Assembly (NCBI RefSeq): GCF_016806835.2
Contig: NZ_CP086111.1
Location: 1,533,001-1,597,000 of the forward strand
DNA from: Skermanella rosea
GTDB taxonomy: Bacteria > Pseudomonadota > Alphaproteobacteria > Azospirillales > Azospirillaceae
Direction of reading: 5' to 3'
DNA length: 64,000 nt
A model generated the notes under the pieces. The model made no database searches, was not told the DNA's origin, and worked only from the letters and a program-made list of their open reading frames with translations. Below, in pieces: positions 37,704 through 47,669 of this stretch; position 1 is the stretch's first letter; the number at the start of each line of letters is the position of its first letter. Made by a program: the position numbers and the translations under genes.

Positions 37704-40155
37704 CGGATTCTCGCTCAGGCGGCGCCTGCTGGTCCGACTGTTCGCGGCGCTGGCCGTCCTGGCGGCAGGGCTGTTCGCCTTCGTCAACGCTTATGCGCAG
37801 CGGGCGGCGGACAGTGCGTACGACCAGCTTCTGCTGGCGGCCGCCCTGTCGATCGGCGACACGGTCAGGGTCGAGAACGGCCGGATCGCCGTGGACCTGC
37901 CGTACTCCTCCCTCGGCATCCTCGCCATGGCGCGGCGCGACCGGATCTTCTACCGGATCACCGCGCCGGACGGGGGGCTCGTGACCGGATATGGGGACCT
38001 GCCCATCGCGGCTGGCGGCGAGCGCGAAGCGCTCTCCAGCTTCCGGAACGCCTCTTACAAGGATGCGCCGGTCCGGGTCGCCGTGCTGGACCGGCTGATA
38101 TCGCATCCCCAGCTCTCCGGCTGGGTCAGGATCGCGGTCGCGCAGACCCGGGAGGAGCGCGACGGTCTGGCCAAGGACATCTTGGCCAACGCCTTCCTGC
38201 CGATCGCCCTGGCGGTCCTGGTCGGCGCGGGGCTGATCTGGTTCGGCGTCCGGCAGGCGCTGGCTCCGCTCGCCTACCTGGAGCAGGTGATCCGGGCGCG
38301 GCAGCCCCACGATCTCTCGCAGATAGCGATCCCGCCGCCGGCCGAGGTCTCGCAGCTCGTCCACGCGATCAACATCCTCCTGGCGCGGCTTCGGGGCAAC
38401 CTGGATACCATGCAGACCTTCCTGGCCGACGCGGCGCACCAGATCCGCACGCCGCTCGCCAGCCTTCGGCTCCAGGCCGAACTGGCGGCGGACGAGCCGG
38501 ATCCCGACATGGTCCGGCGCTCGGTACTGCGCATCCACCGCAACGCGGTCGAGGCGAGCCAGCTTACCAGCCAGCTGCTCAGCCACGCCATGGTGATCCA
38601 CAGGCGCGAGGCGCTGGAGCCCGAAAGCGTCGATCTCGCCGCCCTGCTGGCCCATGTGGTCCAGCGCGCCGATGCGGTCAGCGAGCAGGCCGAGGTGAGC
38701 CTGGCCGTCGGCCGGGGAGCGGCGGAGGCACGGGTGCCGGGCGACCCGATCAGCCTCGTCGAAGCCTTCACCAACCTGGTCGACAATGCCGTCAAGTACG
38801 GCGGGGAGGGTGGTCCGGTCGAGGTCAGGATCGTGCTGCGGCCGGACGGCGGCGTGCGGGCCGAAGTGGCCGATCGGGGCCCCGGCATTCCGGACGCCGA
38901 AAAACAGCAGGTGCTTCAACGCTTCGGGCGCGGCAGCACCGGGACCGGAAAGGTCGGCAGCGGTCTCGGGCTCGCGATCGCCAAGGCCGTGGCGGATGCC
39001 CACGACGCCGAACTCGGCCTGTTCGATCGGACGGGCGGAGGGCTGGTCGTCCGGTTGGACTTCCCGTGTAGGCCACCCCTGGAGCGCCCTCGCGGATCGG
39101 CCGTCCCGGCGGCGCTGCTCGCCGCGGTTCTGGTCTGCTGGACGGCGTCGGACGCCAGGGCGGTCGAGACGGCCTATCCCGCGCCCGGGGAGTCCCGGGA
39201 AACGCTGCGGATCGACGCCGCCACGGATACCGGGGCGATGGAGCCGCTGATCCTGGATTTCCAGGCGGTGGATCCCGGCGTTACGATCGCCTATTCCGAG
39301 CTTACCACCCGCGAGCTGTACGATCGCACGGTCGCCGGAGCGTCCCGGGCCGACCTTGTCATCAGTTCGGCCGCGGACCTCCAGGTTAAGCTGATCAACG
39401 ACGGCTATGCGCAGCCCTATGTCTCCAGCGAGACGCTGGCCCTGCCGGACTGGGCGAACTGGCGCGACGAGGCGTTCGGCTTCACTTACGAGCCGGCGGT
39501 GATCGTCTACAACCGCGACCTGGTGCCGGAATCCGAGGTGCCCAGGTCGCGCGACGAGCTGATCCGCCTGATCCGCGAGAACCGGGGCCGCTACGCCGGA
39601 CGGGTCGCGACCTACGATCTCGCCACCAGCGGCATCGGTTATTTCTTCGCCAGCCAGGACTCCGTGCTGTTCAGCCAGTTCTGGCAGCTCGTCGCTACGT
39701 TGGGCAGCGCGCGGGCGCGGCTGGCCTGCTGCACCGGCGACATCCTTGCGATGATCAGGCGTGGCGAGGTGCTGATCGGCTACAACGTGCTGGGGTCCTA
39801 CGCGAGGGCCCAGGCGGAGGCCGGGGCGCCGATCGGCATCGTCCTGCCGGAGGATTACACGCTGATCCTGTCCAGGGTCGCGATCATCCCGAAGACGGCG
39901 GAACGGGGGGATCTGGCCGGCCGATTCATCGACTACCTGCTGTCGGAACGCGGGCAGCGGGTGATCGCCGGACGGTCGGCGCTGTATGCCCTGTCTCCCC
40001 GCATCGAGGGCGAGGCGACTTCGGCCGGAGTCCGGCGGAGCACCGCGGGGCCGGTCATTCCGATCACGCTCAGCCCGGCCCTGCTGGTATTCCTCGACAC
40101 GCTGAAGCGCGAACACTTCCTGCGCCAGTGGCACCTGGCCTTCCAGGCGCCCTGA
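37690..40155 (+). CDS. TctE-like sensor histidine kinase fused to a periplasmic solute-binding domain
   Basis: An uninterrupted 821-residue frame from GTG 37690 (GGCGGAAG upstream). Order of parts: membrane helix 13-33; periplasmic sensor region 35-165; second helix about 168-187; HAMP; dimerisation domain with His250 (ADAAHQIRTPLASL); ATPase domain with N-box Asn362/Asn366, G1 VADRGPGI and G2 GSGLGLAI (423-430). A third hydrophobic segment (AVPAALLAAVLVCW, about 471-484) leads into an SBP-type solute-binding domain (503-821). The kinase core looks functional. The third helix would place the binding domain in the periplasm. It is either a true fusion or two genes joined by a one-base change near 39063-39065. 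Confidence 0.85.
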   Translation: MPKPDGFSLRRRLLVRLFAALAVLAAGLFAFVNAYAQRAADSAYDQLLLAAALSIGDTVRVENGRIAVDLPYSSLGILAMARRDRIFYRITAPDGGLVTGYGDLPIAAGGEREALSSFRNASYKDAPVRVAVLDRLISHPQLSGWVRIAVAQTREERDGLAKDILANAFLPIALAVLVGAGLIWFGVRQALAPLAYLEQVIRARQPHDLSQIAIPPPAEVSQLVHAINILLARLRGNLDTMQTFLADAAHQIRTPLASLRLQAELAADEPDPDMVRRSVLRIHRNAVEASQLTSQLLSHAMVIHRREALEPESVDLAALLAHVVQRADAVSEQAEVSLAVGRGAAEARVPGDPISLVEAFTNLVDNAVKYGGEGGPVEVRIVLRPDGGVRAEVADRGPGIPDAEKQQVLQRFGRGSTGTGKVGSGLGLAIAKAVADAHDAELGLFDRTGGGLVVRLDFPCRPPLERPRGSAVPAALLAAVLVCWTASDARAVETAYPAPGESRETLRIDAATDTGAMEPLILDFQAVDPGVTIAYSELTTRELYDRTVAGASRADLVISSAADLQVKLINDGYAQPYVSSETLALPDWANWRDEAFGFTYEPAVIVYNRDLVPESEVPRSRDELIRLIRENRGRYAGRVATYDLATSGIGYFFASQDSVLFSQFWQLVATLGSARARLACCTGDILAMIRRGEVLIGYNVLGSYARAQAEAGAPIGIVLPEDYTLILSRVAIIPKTAERGDLAGRFIDYLLSERGQRVIAGRSALYALSPRIEGEATSAGVRRSTAGPVIPITLSPALLVFLDTLKREHFLRQWHLAFQAP

Positions 40156-40287
40156 TCTTGGGGCCGGGGCGGGATTCTTTGATCTTCGCGCGGGGCGGGT
40201 TAGACTGACGATCCACCGCACGTTCGGCGTTCCTGTCCGTGTTGCGGTGCAACAAACGGTAAGAATCGATCGGGAGCGAAAAGCCAA

Positions 40288-40833
40288 ATGGCGGCACAGT
40301 CGGCGATTTGCGATTTCGGATGGAAAGCCGTGGATTTCAGCCTGCCGGCCACCGACGGCAGACGCTACGGTCTGGCCGACATACGGGGGTCCAACGGGAC
40401 GCTCGTCATGTTCATCTGCAATCACTGCCCCTACGTGAAGGCGGTGATCGACCGCATCGTCCGTGACTGCCGCGACCTGGAGGCACACGGGGTCCGGGCC
40501 GTCGCCATCATGTCGAACGACACCGAACGGTATCCCGACGACGGCTTCGACAACATGAAGCGATTCGCGGAACGGCACACCCTGCCGTTTCCCTATCTGA
40601 TCGACGAGAGCCAGCAGGTCGCCAAGGCCTATGATGCCGTCTGCACGCCCGATTTCTTCGGCTTCAACGCCGATCTGGAACTGCAGTACCGCGGCAGGCT
40701 GGACGCCTCCAGGGTCCAGCCGGTGCCCAATGCCCGGCGCGAGCTGTTCGACGCCATGGTGCGCATCGCCGAGACGGGGCAGGGGCCGGCAGAACAGATC
40801 CCCAGCATGGGCTGCTCGATCAAATGGCGCTAG
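40288..40833 (+). CDS. Thioredoxin-fold / peroxiredoxin-like protein
   Basis: A 181-residue redoxin-domain protein with a CxxC active site (FICNHCPYVKAVIDRI) at the usual position after the first strand, and the PDFFGFNAD cis-Pro region later. It has no signal peptide, so it is cytoplasmic. Family members are annotated as thioredoxin family proteins; the physiological partner is unknown. ATG at 40288 has GGAGCG about 12 bp upstream. Confidence 0.85.
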   Translation: MAAQSAICDFGWKAVDFSLPATDGRRYGLADIRGSNGTLVMFICNHCPYVKAVIDRIVRDCRDLEAHGVRAVAIMSNDTERYPDDGFDNMKRFAERHTLPFPYLIDESQQVAKAYDAVCTPDFFGFNADLELQYRGRLDASRVQPVPNARRELFDAMVRIAETGQGPAEQIPSMGCSIKWR

Positions 40834-40976
40834 GCGAAGCCAGGCGGGAGGACAAATCGGGTGCCCGGGCATGCTCCGGGTCGCTATGCCGCCTTGACCG
40901 CCATCGGGCCGTCTGGTAATCGGCCCAACCCGGACGCATGAGGACCGGCGGACTTCGTCTGCCCGGAAAAAGCTAT

Positions 40977-41657
40977 ATGACCGATATCTTCCGCGAAGTT
41001 GACGAAGAGCTTCGCCGCGATCGATTGGAAAAGCTCTGGAAGCGATACGGCGTGCTGATCGTGGTCGCCGTGGTCGCCGCCGTCGCCGGTACCGCGGGCT
41101 TCATGGCATGGCGCAACTGGCAGCAGTCGCAGGCCGAGACCCAGACCCAGCAGCTTGCCGACGCGCTCCGCCTGGCCGGCGCACCGGACGGGCAGGGCGG
41201 CACCGCGGGCGGAAATCCCGAGGCCGCGGCCGATGCGCTCGCCGCCTTCGCGGGGCAGACGGGTGCCGGACCGGGAACGCTGGCCCGCTTCTACGAGGCC
41301 GGGCTGCGCGCCCGCGAAGGCAACGGCGAGGCCGCTGTCTCCATCTACGACCAGCTCGCCCAGTCCTCGGACGTGGCGCAGGTCTACCGCGATCTCGCGA
41401 CGGTGCTGTCGGTGATGCATCAGGTCCAGTCCGGCGACCCGGGCCAGCTTCGCGCGCGGCTCCAGCCGCTGACCGCGGAGACCAGCCCGTGGCGCCATTC
41501 GGCCCGTGAGTTGACCGCCCTGCTGGCGATTCGCGCCGGCGACCGCGACGCGGCCGCCAAGCTGTTCACCCAGCTCCAGGGCGATGCTTCCGCCCCCTCC
41601 GGTGTCCGCAACCGCGCCACCGAACTCGCCGCCCTCTACGCTGTCGAGCCGCAATGA
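40977..41657 (+). CDS. YfgM-like membrane-anchored TPR protein
   Basis: A 226-residue inner-membrane protein with a short cytoplasmic N-terminus (MTDIFREVDEELRRDRLEKL), one membrane helix (GVLIVVAVVAAVAGTAGFMAW) and a periplasmic TPR-like helical region. This matches the YfgM/TPR_21 family, which works with the Sec translocon and outer-membrane biogenesis. It overlaps bamB by four bases (ATGA), the same pairing seen with bamB and der in other proteobacteria. Confidence 0.88.
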   Translation: MTDIFREVDEELRRDRLEKLWKRYGVLIVVAVVAAVAGTAGFMAWRNWQQSQAETQTQQLADALRLAGAPDGQGGTAGGNPEAAADALAAFAGQTGAGPGTLARFYEAGLRAREGNGEAAVSIYDQLAQSSDVAQVYRDLATVLSVMHQVQSGDPGQLRARLQPLTAETSPWRHSARELTALLAIRAGDRDAAAKLFTQLQGDASAPSGVRNRATELAALYAVEPQ

Positions 41658-43036
41658 CCCAAAGCTGCGCCCAATCGCCTTCCCGGCCCGCTGGCCGGTC
41701 CGTCACCCGCTCGCTGAGCGCCAGGCTGCTGGCCGCCGGCATGGTGACCCTGTCCCTGGCCGGCTGCGGCTCGGGAAGCTGGTTCGGCGACAGCGAGCCG
41801 CCGCCGCTTCCCGGCGAACGGATTTCCGTGCTTCGGCTGGAACGGCAGCTGGAGCCCGATCCGCGGCTGGCCGACCTCCGGGTCGAACTGCCGGCGCCGA
41901 CCGCGAACGCGGATTGGCCCCAGGCCGGCGGCAATCCCGACCATGCCATGGGTCATCTGGCCCTGGCGGCGCAGCCCCGCCAAGCCTGGACCGCCGACAT
42001 CGGCTCCGGTTCGTCCAGCAACACGCGCCTGCTTGCCCAGCCGGTGGTGGCCGGCGGCCGGGTCTATACGCTCAACACCGATTACGAACTGACCGCCTTC
42101 GACACCGCCACCGGCCGCCAGGTCTGGCAGGTCAGCGTCGAGCGCGAGAACGAGTCCGGCGGCGCGCTGGGCGGCGGGGCTGCCTTCGCCGACAACAGGC
42201 TGTTCGTGACCACCGGCTATGGCGAGCTGCTGTCGGTCGATCCGGCCACCGGCACCATCGGCTGGCGGACCCGGGTTCCCGGTCCGGTCCGGTCCGCGCC
42301 CTCGATCGCCAACGGCCGGGTCTTCGTCATCACGGTCGACAACCAGCTGATCGCCTACTCGGCCAACGACGGCGCCACCCTGTGGACCCACACCGGCATC
42401 CTGGAGACCGCGGGACTGCTGGGCGCCGCCAGCCCGGCGGTGGACGGGACGATCGTCGCGGCACCCTATTCCTCCGGTGAGCTGTTCGCGCTGCGGGCCG
42501 AGAACGGGCGGGTCGCCTGGTCGGACAACTTGGCGGCCGTGCGCCGGGTCGGAGCCCTGTCGAACCTCGCCGACATCCGCGGCATGCCGGTGATCGACCG
42601 GGGCCTTGTCGTGGCGGTCAGCCACAGCGGCCGCATGGTCGGCATCGACGAGCGGACCGGGGGGCGCGCCTGGGAGCAGGAGATCGGCGGCGTCGATACC
42701 CCGTGGGTCGCCGGCGACTTCATCTTCGTGCTGACCAACGACAACGAGGTCATCGCACTCACCCGCCAGTCCGGCCGGGTCCGCTGGGTGGCCCCGCTGG
42801 CACGCTACGAGGACCCCGACGACCGCAGCGGCCCGATCATCTGGACCGGCCCGGTGCTCGCCGGGGGACGCCTGTGGCTGGCCAATTCCGTCGGCGAGCT
42901 GGTGGCTCTGTCCCCCGAGGACGGACGGGAGCAGCAGCGCTTCGACCTGCCCGACGGCGCCTTCATCTCTCCGGTCGTGGCCGGCGGCACGCTCTACGTC
43001 CTGACCAACGACGGTACCCTCGTCGCCTATCGCTGA
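41654..43036 (+). CDS. bamB: Outer-membrane assembly lipoprotein BamB
   Basis: A 460-residue lipoprotein (lipobox SLAGC, lipid Cys at 38) forming a PQQ-type beta-propeller. Repeated blade motifs such as [20 protein letters not shown] and [13 protein letters not shown] are seen throughout. It is part of the BAM complex that inserts beta-barrels into the outer membrane. The context yfgM-bamB-der is the classic order. It is about 60 residues longer than E. coli BamB, mostly in the N-terminal region. Confidence 0.93.
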   Translation: MTQSCAQSPSRPAGRSVTRSLSARLLAAGMVTLSLAGCGSGSWFGDSEPPPLPGERISVLRLERQLEPDPRLADLRVELPAPTANADWPQAGGNPDHAMGHLALAAQPRQAWTADIGSGSSSNTRLLAQPVVAGGRVYTLNTDYELTAFDTATGRQVWQVSVERENESGGALGGGAAFADNRLFVTTGYGELLSVDPATGTIGWRTRVPGPVRSAPSIANGRVFVITVDNQLIAYSANDGATLWTHTGILETAGLLGAASPAVDGTIVAAPYSSGELFALRAENGRVAWSDNLAAVRRVGALSNLADIRGMPVIDRGLVVAVSHSGRMVGIDERTGGRAWEQEIGGVDTPWVAGDFIFVLTNDNEVIALTRQSGRVRWVAPLARYEDPDDRSGPIIWTGPVLAGGRLWLANSVGELVALSPEDGREQQRFDLPDGAFISPVVAGGTLYVLTNDGTLVAYR

Positions 43037-43058
43037 GGCGGCCGATTATTGGAGTGGT

Positions 43059-43076
43059 GGAGCCGTCCGCGGCTCC
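43059..43076 (+). promoter_or_regulatory. Perfect 7-bp hairpin just upstream of der
   Basis: GGAGCCG, loop tccg, CGGCTCC. The left arm contains the only strong ribosome-binding-like GGAG near the first possible der start (43081). The hairpin could therefore mask that site and favour the start at 43090. Whether it regulates der is inference. Confidence 0.4.
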
Positions 43077-43089
43077 CTACATGGAAGCA

Positions 43090-44478
43090 ATGTCTCTCAC
43101 CGTCGCGATCATCGGCCGGCCCAATGTCGGCAAGTCCACCCTGTTCAACCGGCTTGTCGGCAAGAAGCTGGCGCTGGTGGACGACACTCCCGGCGTCACC
43201 CGTGACTGGCGCGCGGCGCCGGCACGGCTGGCCGGCATCGACCTGACCGTGATCGACACCGCCGGGCTGGAAGAAGCCTTCGACGACAGCCTCGAGGCGC
43301 GCATGCGCCGCCAGACGGAGCGGGCGATCGAGGAGGCGGACGTCGCCCTGCTGCTGATCGACGCGCGGGCCGGCGTCACGCCGCTGGACCAGCACTTCGC
43401 GACTTGGCTCCGCAAGGGCAAGACGCCGGTCATTCTGCTCGCCAACAAATGCGAGGGCAGGGCGGGTGCGCCCGGCCTCTACGAGGCGTTCGAACTCGGC
43501 CTTGGCGAGCCGGTGCCGATCTCGGCCGAGCATGGCGAGGGTCTGGCTGAACTGGTCGAGGCCCTTCTGCCCTACGTGCCGCCCGAGGAAAGCCAGCCGG
43601 ACACCGATCGGGAGGCCGAGGCCGGCATCGAACCGGAAGCGCGCGAGGACGGCAGGCCCGAGCCGGTGCGCCCGCTTCAGCTCGCGATCGTCGGGCGGCC
43701 CAATGTCGGCAAGTCGACCCTGCTGAACAGCCTTGTCGGCGAGGAAAGGGTCCTGACCGGTCCCGAGGCCGGCATGACCCGCGACGCCATCACGGTGGAG
43801 TGGACATACAGGGACAGGCCGATCCGGCTGGTCGATACCGCCGGGATGCGCAGGAAGTCGCGCGTCGACGACAAGCTGGAGAAGCTGGCCGTCGCCGATG
43901 CCCTACGGGTGATCCGGCTGGCGCAGGTGGTCGTGCTGGTGGTCGATGCCGAGGCGATCCTGGACCACCAGGACCTGACCATCGCCCGCATGGTGCTGGA
44001 CGAGGGGCGCGCCCTGGTGATCGCGGTCAACAAGTGGGACACCGTGACCGACCGTGCCGGCACGCTGAAGCAGATCAACGACAAGCTGCAGTCGCAGCTC
44101 GCCCAGGTCCGGGGAATCCCCGTCGTGACCCTGTCCGCCCTGCGCCGCCAGAAGCTCGACGCCCTGCTCGACGCCGTGCTGGACATCTACGAGATCTGGA
44201 ACAGGCGCGTCGGCACGTCGGACCTGAACCGCTGGCTGGCAGGCATGACCGAGGCGCATCCGCCGCCGGCGGTCGAGGGACGGCGGATCAAGATCCGCTA
44301 CATGACCCAGGTGAAGGCCCGCCCGCCCACCTTCGCCCTGTGGGTCAGCAAGCCGCTCGACCTGCCGGAGACCTATATCCGCTATCTGGTGAACGGGCTT
44401 CGAGAGTCGCTCGACCTGCCTGGGGTGCCGATCCGCATGCTGACACGCAAAGGCAAGAACCCGTATGCGGAGGAATAG
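43090..44478 (+). CDS. der: Ribosome biogenesis GTPase Der
   Basis: Double-GTPase (EngA) needed for 50S subunit assembly, 462 residues. Two G domains are seen, each with a P-loop ([12 protein letters not shown] and [12 protein letters not shown]), switch DTPGVTRD / GMTRD, and DTAG motifs. NKCEG and NKWD specificity motifs follow, and a C-terminal KH-like domain ends the protein. ATG 43090 ([11 protein letters not shown]) is the usual family start; ATG 43081 is in frame. Confidence 0.97.
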   Translation: MSLTVAIIGRPNVGKSTLFNRLVGKKLALVDDTPGVTRDWRAAPARLAGIDLTVIDTAGLEEAFDDSLEARMRRQTERAIEEADVALLLIDARAGVTPLDQHFATWLRKGKTPVILLANKCEGRAGAPGLYEAFELGLGEPVPISAEHGEGLAELVEALLPYVPPEESQPDTDREAEAGIEPEAREDGRPEPVRPLQLAIVGRPNVGKSTLLNSLVGEERVLTGPEAGMTRDAITVEWTYRDRPIRLVDTAGMRRKSRVDDKLEKLAVADALRVIRLAQVVVLVVDAEAILDHQDLTIARMVLDEGRALVIAVNKWDTVTDRAGTLKQINDKLQSQLAQVRGIPVVTLSALRRQKLDALLDAVLDIYEIWNRRVGTSDLNRWLAGMTEAHPPPAVEGRRIKIRYMTQVKARPPTFALWVSKPLDLPETYIRYLVNGLRESLDLPGVPIRMLTRKGKNPYAEE

Positions 44479-44639
44479 CGCCGAAGTTGGCGCGAACTTC
44501 GGATAACTCCTTGTAATTGTTACCTCTTTTGAAACTTCTCCAGGGTATGGGTCAGATTCCCTGCCCATATGGCACGACCTGACCGGGCCGTGCCGGCGGG
44601 CGATCTCCTATCCGCCTCAGGGAAGAGTTCAGAAGACCG

Positions 44640-46328
44640 ATGAATACCCTCACCGACTTCAAGATCCAGACGAAGGTGTTCATTTCCTTCGGGCTGGTGC
44701 TTGCCGTGTCCGCAGGGCTGGGGCTTTTCGCCCTGGTCCGGCTGGCCGACATGAACGCGATCACCGAACAGCTCCGGGACCGCTGGCTGCCCAGCATCGG
44801 CTATGTCGGGGAATTCCTCACCGGCGCCAACGAGTACCGGACCTACGAGTCGGGCCACGTGTCCGAGGTGAATATCGACCTTATGCTGGAACGGGAGCGT
44901 TTCGCCCAGGCGCTGGTCGAGCGGATCGAGGCGACCCGGAGGAAATACGAGGAATTCGAGATCTCCGGCCGCGAACGGGAGGTCTATGATCAGTATCTGG
45001 CAGCCTGGAACCGCTACGTCCAAGCGACGAAGACGGTCTTCCAGCTCTCGCGCGAAAGGCAGAAGGAGGAGGCGTCCAAGGTCTTCCTGAACGACTCCCG
45101 CAACGCTTTTCGCGACATGAAGAAGCATGCCGAGGAACTGGTACGGGTGACCATCGCCTCCGGACAGTCGGTCGGCGACGTCTCCTCGACGATCTACGGG
45201 ATGACCTGGAAGCTGGTCGTGGCCGCGATGGTCGCGGCGCTGGTCGTGTGCAGCCTTGCGGGCCTGTTCCTGGTCGCCTCGATCTCGCGGCCGATCCGAG
45301 CGCTGTCCGAGACGATGGGGTTGCTTGCCAAGGGGCGGCTCGACACCGCCGTGACCGGAGCCGGCCGCCGCGACGAGATCGGGCAGATGGCTTCCGCCGT
45401 CCAGGTATTCAAGGACGGGCTGGTGACGGCCAAGGAACTCCAGGCGGGGCAGGCCGCGGAGCAAGTCGCCAAGGAGCAGCGCTCCGCCCGGATCGAGGGC
45501 CTCATCCGCCAGTTCGAGCAGCAGGCCGTGGCGGTGCTCGGCGGCGTGACGGCGGCGGCGGACCAGCTCGACGATACCGCCCAGGGCATGACCGCGGTCG
45601 CCGACCGGACCCTGCGCCAGTCCACCGCGTCGGCCGCGGCGGCCGAGCAGACCTCGGCCAACGTCCAGACCGTGGCAAGCGCCACCGAGGAGATGACCAG
45701 CACGCTCCAGAGCATCTCGCGCCAAGTGTCCCAGTCGAGCATGGTCGCCACTTCGGCGGTGGAGGAGGCGGGGCAGACGAACGAGACGGTCCGCGGCCTG
45801 TCCGACGCCGCCCAGCGCATCGGGGAGGTGATCGGGCTGATCCAGACCATCGCCGAGCAGACCAACCTCCTGGCGCTCAACGCCACCATCGAGGCGGCCC
45901 GCGCCGGCGAGGCGGGCAAGGGCTTCGCGGTCGTCGCCTCCGAGGTGAAGAGCCTGGCGAATCAGACGGCGCGGGCGACGGAGGATATCACGACCCAGGT
46001 CGCCGCGATGCGCGAGGCGACCGGCGGGGCGGTCGGCGCGATCCAGGGCATCGGCAAGACGATTTCCTCAATCCACGAGATCGCGACCAGCATCGCCGGC
46101 GCGGTCGAGGAGCAGAACGCCGCGACCTATGAGATCGCGCGCAACGTCCAGCAGGCTGCCCAGGGCACGCAGGAGGTTTCGGCCAACCTGTCGGAGGTAT
46201 CGCAGGCGGCGGCCCAGACCGGCGCGGCGGCCAGCCAGGTGCTGGGCGCCGCCAAGGAGCTGGGCAGGCAGGCGACCACCCTGCGCCGGGAGATCGAGCA
46301 GTTCCTGTCCGGAATCAGGGCGGCGTGA
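44640..46328 (+). CDS. Methyl-accepting chemotaxis protein
   Basis: A 562-residue membrane chemoreceptor. It has helix 1 at about 10-33, a four-helix-bundle-type periplasmic sensor (35-190), helix 2 (KLVVAAMVAALVVCSLAGLFLVA), HAMP, and a long cytoplasmic coiled coil. The signalling hairpin tip is ALNATIEAARAGEAGKGFAVVASEVKSLA (read in two parts: ALNATIEAARAGEAGKGF, AVVASEVKSLA). The ligand is unknown. The 160 bp upstream contain two small hairpins (TATGGG/CCCATA and GGCACG/CGTGCC) but no clear promoter. No che genes are nearby. Confidence 0.93.
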   Translation: MNTLTDFKIQTKVFISFGLVLAVSAGLGLFALVRLADMNAITEQLRDRWLPSIGYVGEFLTGANEYRTYESGHVSEVNIDLMLERERFAQALVERIEATRRKYEEFEISGREREVYDQYLAAWNRYVQATKTVFQLSRERQKEEASKVFLNDSRNAFRDMKKHAEELVRVTIASGQSVGDVSSTIYGMTWKLVVAAMVAALVVCSLAGLFLVASISRPIRALSETMGLLAKGRLDTAVTGAGRRDEIGQMASAVQVFKDGLVTAKELQAGQAAEQVAKEQRSARIEGLIRQFEQQAVAVLGGVTAAADQLDDTAQGMTAVADRTLRQSTASAAAAEQTSANVQTVASATEEMTSTLQSISRQVSQSSMVATSAVEEAGQTNETVRGLSDAAQRIGEVIGLIQTIAEQTNLLALNATIEAARAGEAGKGFAVVASEVKSLANQTARATEDITTQVAAMREATGGAVGAIQGIGKTISSIHEIATSIAGAVEEQNAATYEIARNVQQAAQGTQEVSANLSEVSQAAAQTGAAASQVLGAAKELGRQATTLRREIEQFLSGIRAA

Positions 46329-46335
46329 TCCGGGA

Positions 46336-46362
46336 CGGCCGGGCGGTCCCGCCGCCCGGCCG
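46336..46362. terminator. GC-rich hairpin between convergent genes
   Basis: A perfect 11-bp stem CGGCCGGGCGG / CCGCCCGGCCG with loop tcccg, lying between the chemoreceptor stop (46328) and the convergent acetyltransferase stop (46374). It has no T-run, but position and strength suggest a shared terminator. Confidence 0.6.
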
Positions 46363-46373
46363 CAGTCGCCCGG

Positions 46374-46880
46374 TCAGGTCAGGTTTTCTTCTATCAGCCG
46401 TTCGACTATCACGACGTCGCGCCAGACCCCGTCCAGCTTGCCGTGCTTCAGGTATGTCCCGACCTCGCGGAAGCCCACGGCGGCGCAGGCGCGGCGGCTG
46501 GCACCATTCTCGGTGAAGATGCGGGACACCAGCTTCCAGTAGCCGGCCTGGCGGGCCGCCTCGATCAGCCCGGCGAGCGCCGCGCGGCCGGCGCCCCGCC
46601 CGCGTTCGTCCCGGGCGACATAGACCGAGAACTCGGCGATGCCGCCGTAGCAGCCCCGGGACCGGTAGGAGGAGGTGGAGGCGAAGGCGACGACCTTGCC
46701 GCCGTCCTCCGTCACCACGATGGGGTAGGGGCCGAGCGGTCCGGTCGCCTCGAACCAGGCCCGGATCTGCTCGACGGTCCGGGGTTCGGTCTCGAAGGTC
46801 CCGATCCGGTCGGCGATGCCCTGGTTGTAGATTTCAGTGATCGAACCGGCATCGGCCGGGGTGGCGGGTCGGGTCAGCAT
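46374..46880 (-). CDS. GNAT acetyltransferase, ArsN1/phosphinothricin-type
   Basis: A 168-residue N-acetyltransferase. The N-terminus (RPATPADAGSITEIYNQGIADRIGTFET) split across the typical ArsN1 pattern, and the acetyl-CoA loop DERGRGAGRAALAGLIEAAR, match phosphinothricin/arsinothricin acetyltransferases. Such enzymes detoxify amino-acid herbicide-like compounds by acetylation. No ars operon is adjacent, so the natural substrate is uncertain. It lies 30 bp after the SDR gene on the same strand. Confidence 0.85.
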   Translation of the reverse strand: MLTRPATPADAGSITEIYNQGIADRIGTFETEPRTVEQIRAWFEATGPLGPYPIVVTEDGGKVVAFASTSSYRSRGCYGGIAEFSVYVARDERGRGAGRAALAGLIEAARQAGYWKLVSRIFTENGASRRACAAVGFREVGTYLKHGKLDGVWRDVVIVERLIEENLT

Positions 46881-46910
46881 GGCGGCGGCTGGGAGGGAGC
46901 GAAGCCTGGG

Positions 46911-47618
46911 TCAGACGGAAACGACTTCGCCATGCACTTGGCAAGCGGGTTCGGCCAGTTCGACGAAGCGGTCCGTGATCTCCTCCGGGGCGGGATGGAT
47001 CATCGGGTCCTCGCCGGGGAAGCCGTGCGCCCGCATCTTGGTCCGCACCACGCCGGGATCCAGCAGGTTCACCTTCAGCGGCGAGAGCGCCACTTCCCGG
47101 GCGTACATCATGACCATCATCTCCAGCGCGGCCTTGCTGGCGGCGTAGGCCCCGAAATAGGCCACCGGGCTGCGTGCCACTCCCGAGGTCACGAACATCG
47201 CGCGGCCCGCGTCCGACCCGCGCAGGAGCCGGTCGAGGCTTCGGATCAGCCGGTAGTTGGCGGTGACGTTGAGCGCGAAGACCCGCTCCCAGGTCTTGGG
47301 CGCATAGTGCGAGACCGGGCTGAGGTCGCCCAGCATCGCGGCGTTCCCGACCAGGATGTCGAGCCGGCCGAACCGCTCGAAGATCGACTGGCCGAGCTGG
47401 TCGATCTTGTCGAAGTCCATCAGGTCCACCGGCACCAGGGTCGCGGTGCCGCCCTTGGCGCGGACCCGGTCGTCGGCTTCCTCCAGCCCCCCGACGGTGC
47501 GGGCCGCGAGGATGACGTGCGCCCCCTCCGCGGCGAAGCGTTCCGCCACGGCGGCGCCGATGCCTCGGGAGGCGCCCGTGATCAGGGCGACGCGGTTCGA
47601 CAGTCGGGGTTCGGACAT
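46911..47618 (-). CDS. Short-chain dehydrogenase/reductase
   Basis: A classical SDR of 235 residues with the TGASRGIG cofactor motif, the NAA motif (VGNAAML), catalytic Ser (VTSGVARSP) and YxxxK (YAASK). It is commonly found directly downstream of purF in alphaproteobacteria. The substrate cannot be predicted. Confidence 0.9.
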   Translation of the reverse strand: MSEPRLSNRVALITGASRGIGAAVAERFAAEGAHVILAARTVGGLEEADDRVRAKGGTATLVPVDLMDFDKIDQLGQSIFERFGRLDILVGNAAMLGDLSPVSHYAPKTWERVFALNVTANYRLIRSLDRLLRGSDAGRAMFVTSGVARSPVAYFGAYAASKAALEMMVMMYAREVALSPLKVNLLDPGVVRTKMRAHGFPGEDPMIHPAPEEITDRFVELAEPACQVHGEVVSV

Positions 47619-47669
47619 GGAGGCTGTTCTCGTGGTCAGGTATCTGGATGGGCAGGTATTGTTACGGGA

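Noticed and set aside
37564-40872. 1100-codon minus-strand open frame opposite the kinase fusion
   Set aside because: Composition typical of antisense frames in GC-rich DNA; the plus strand carries all recognisable motifs.
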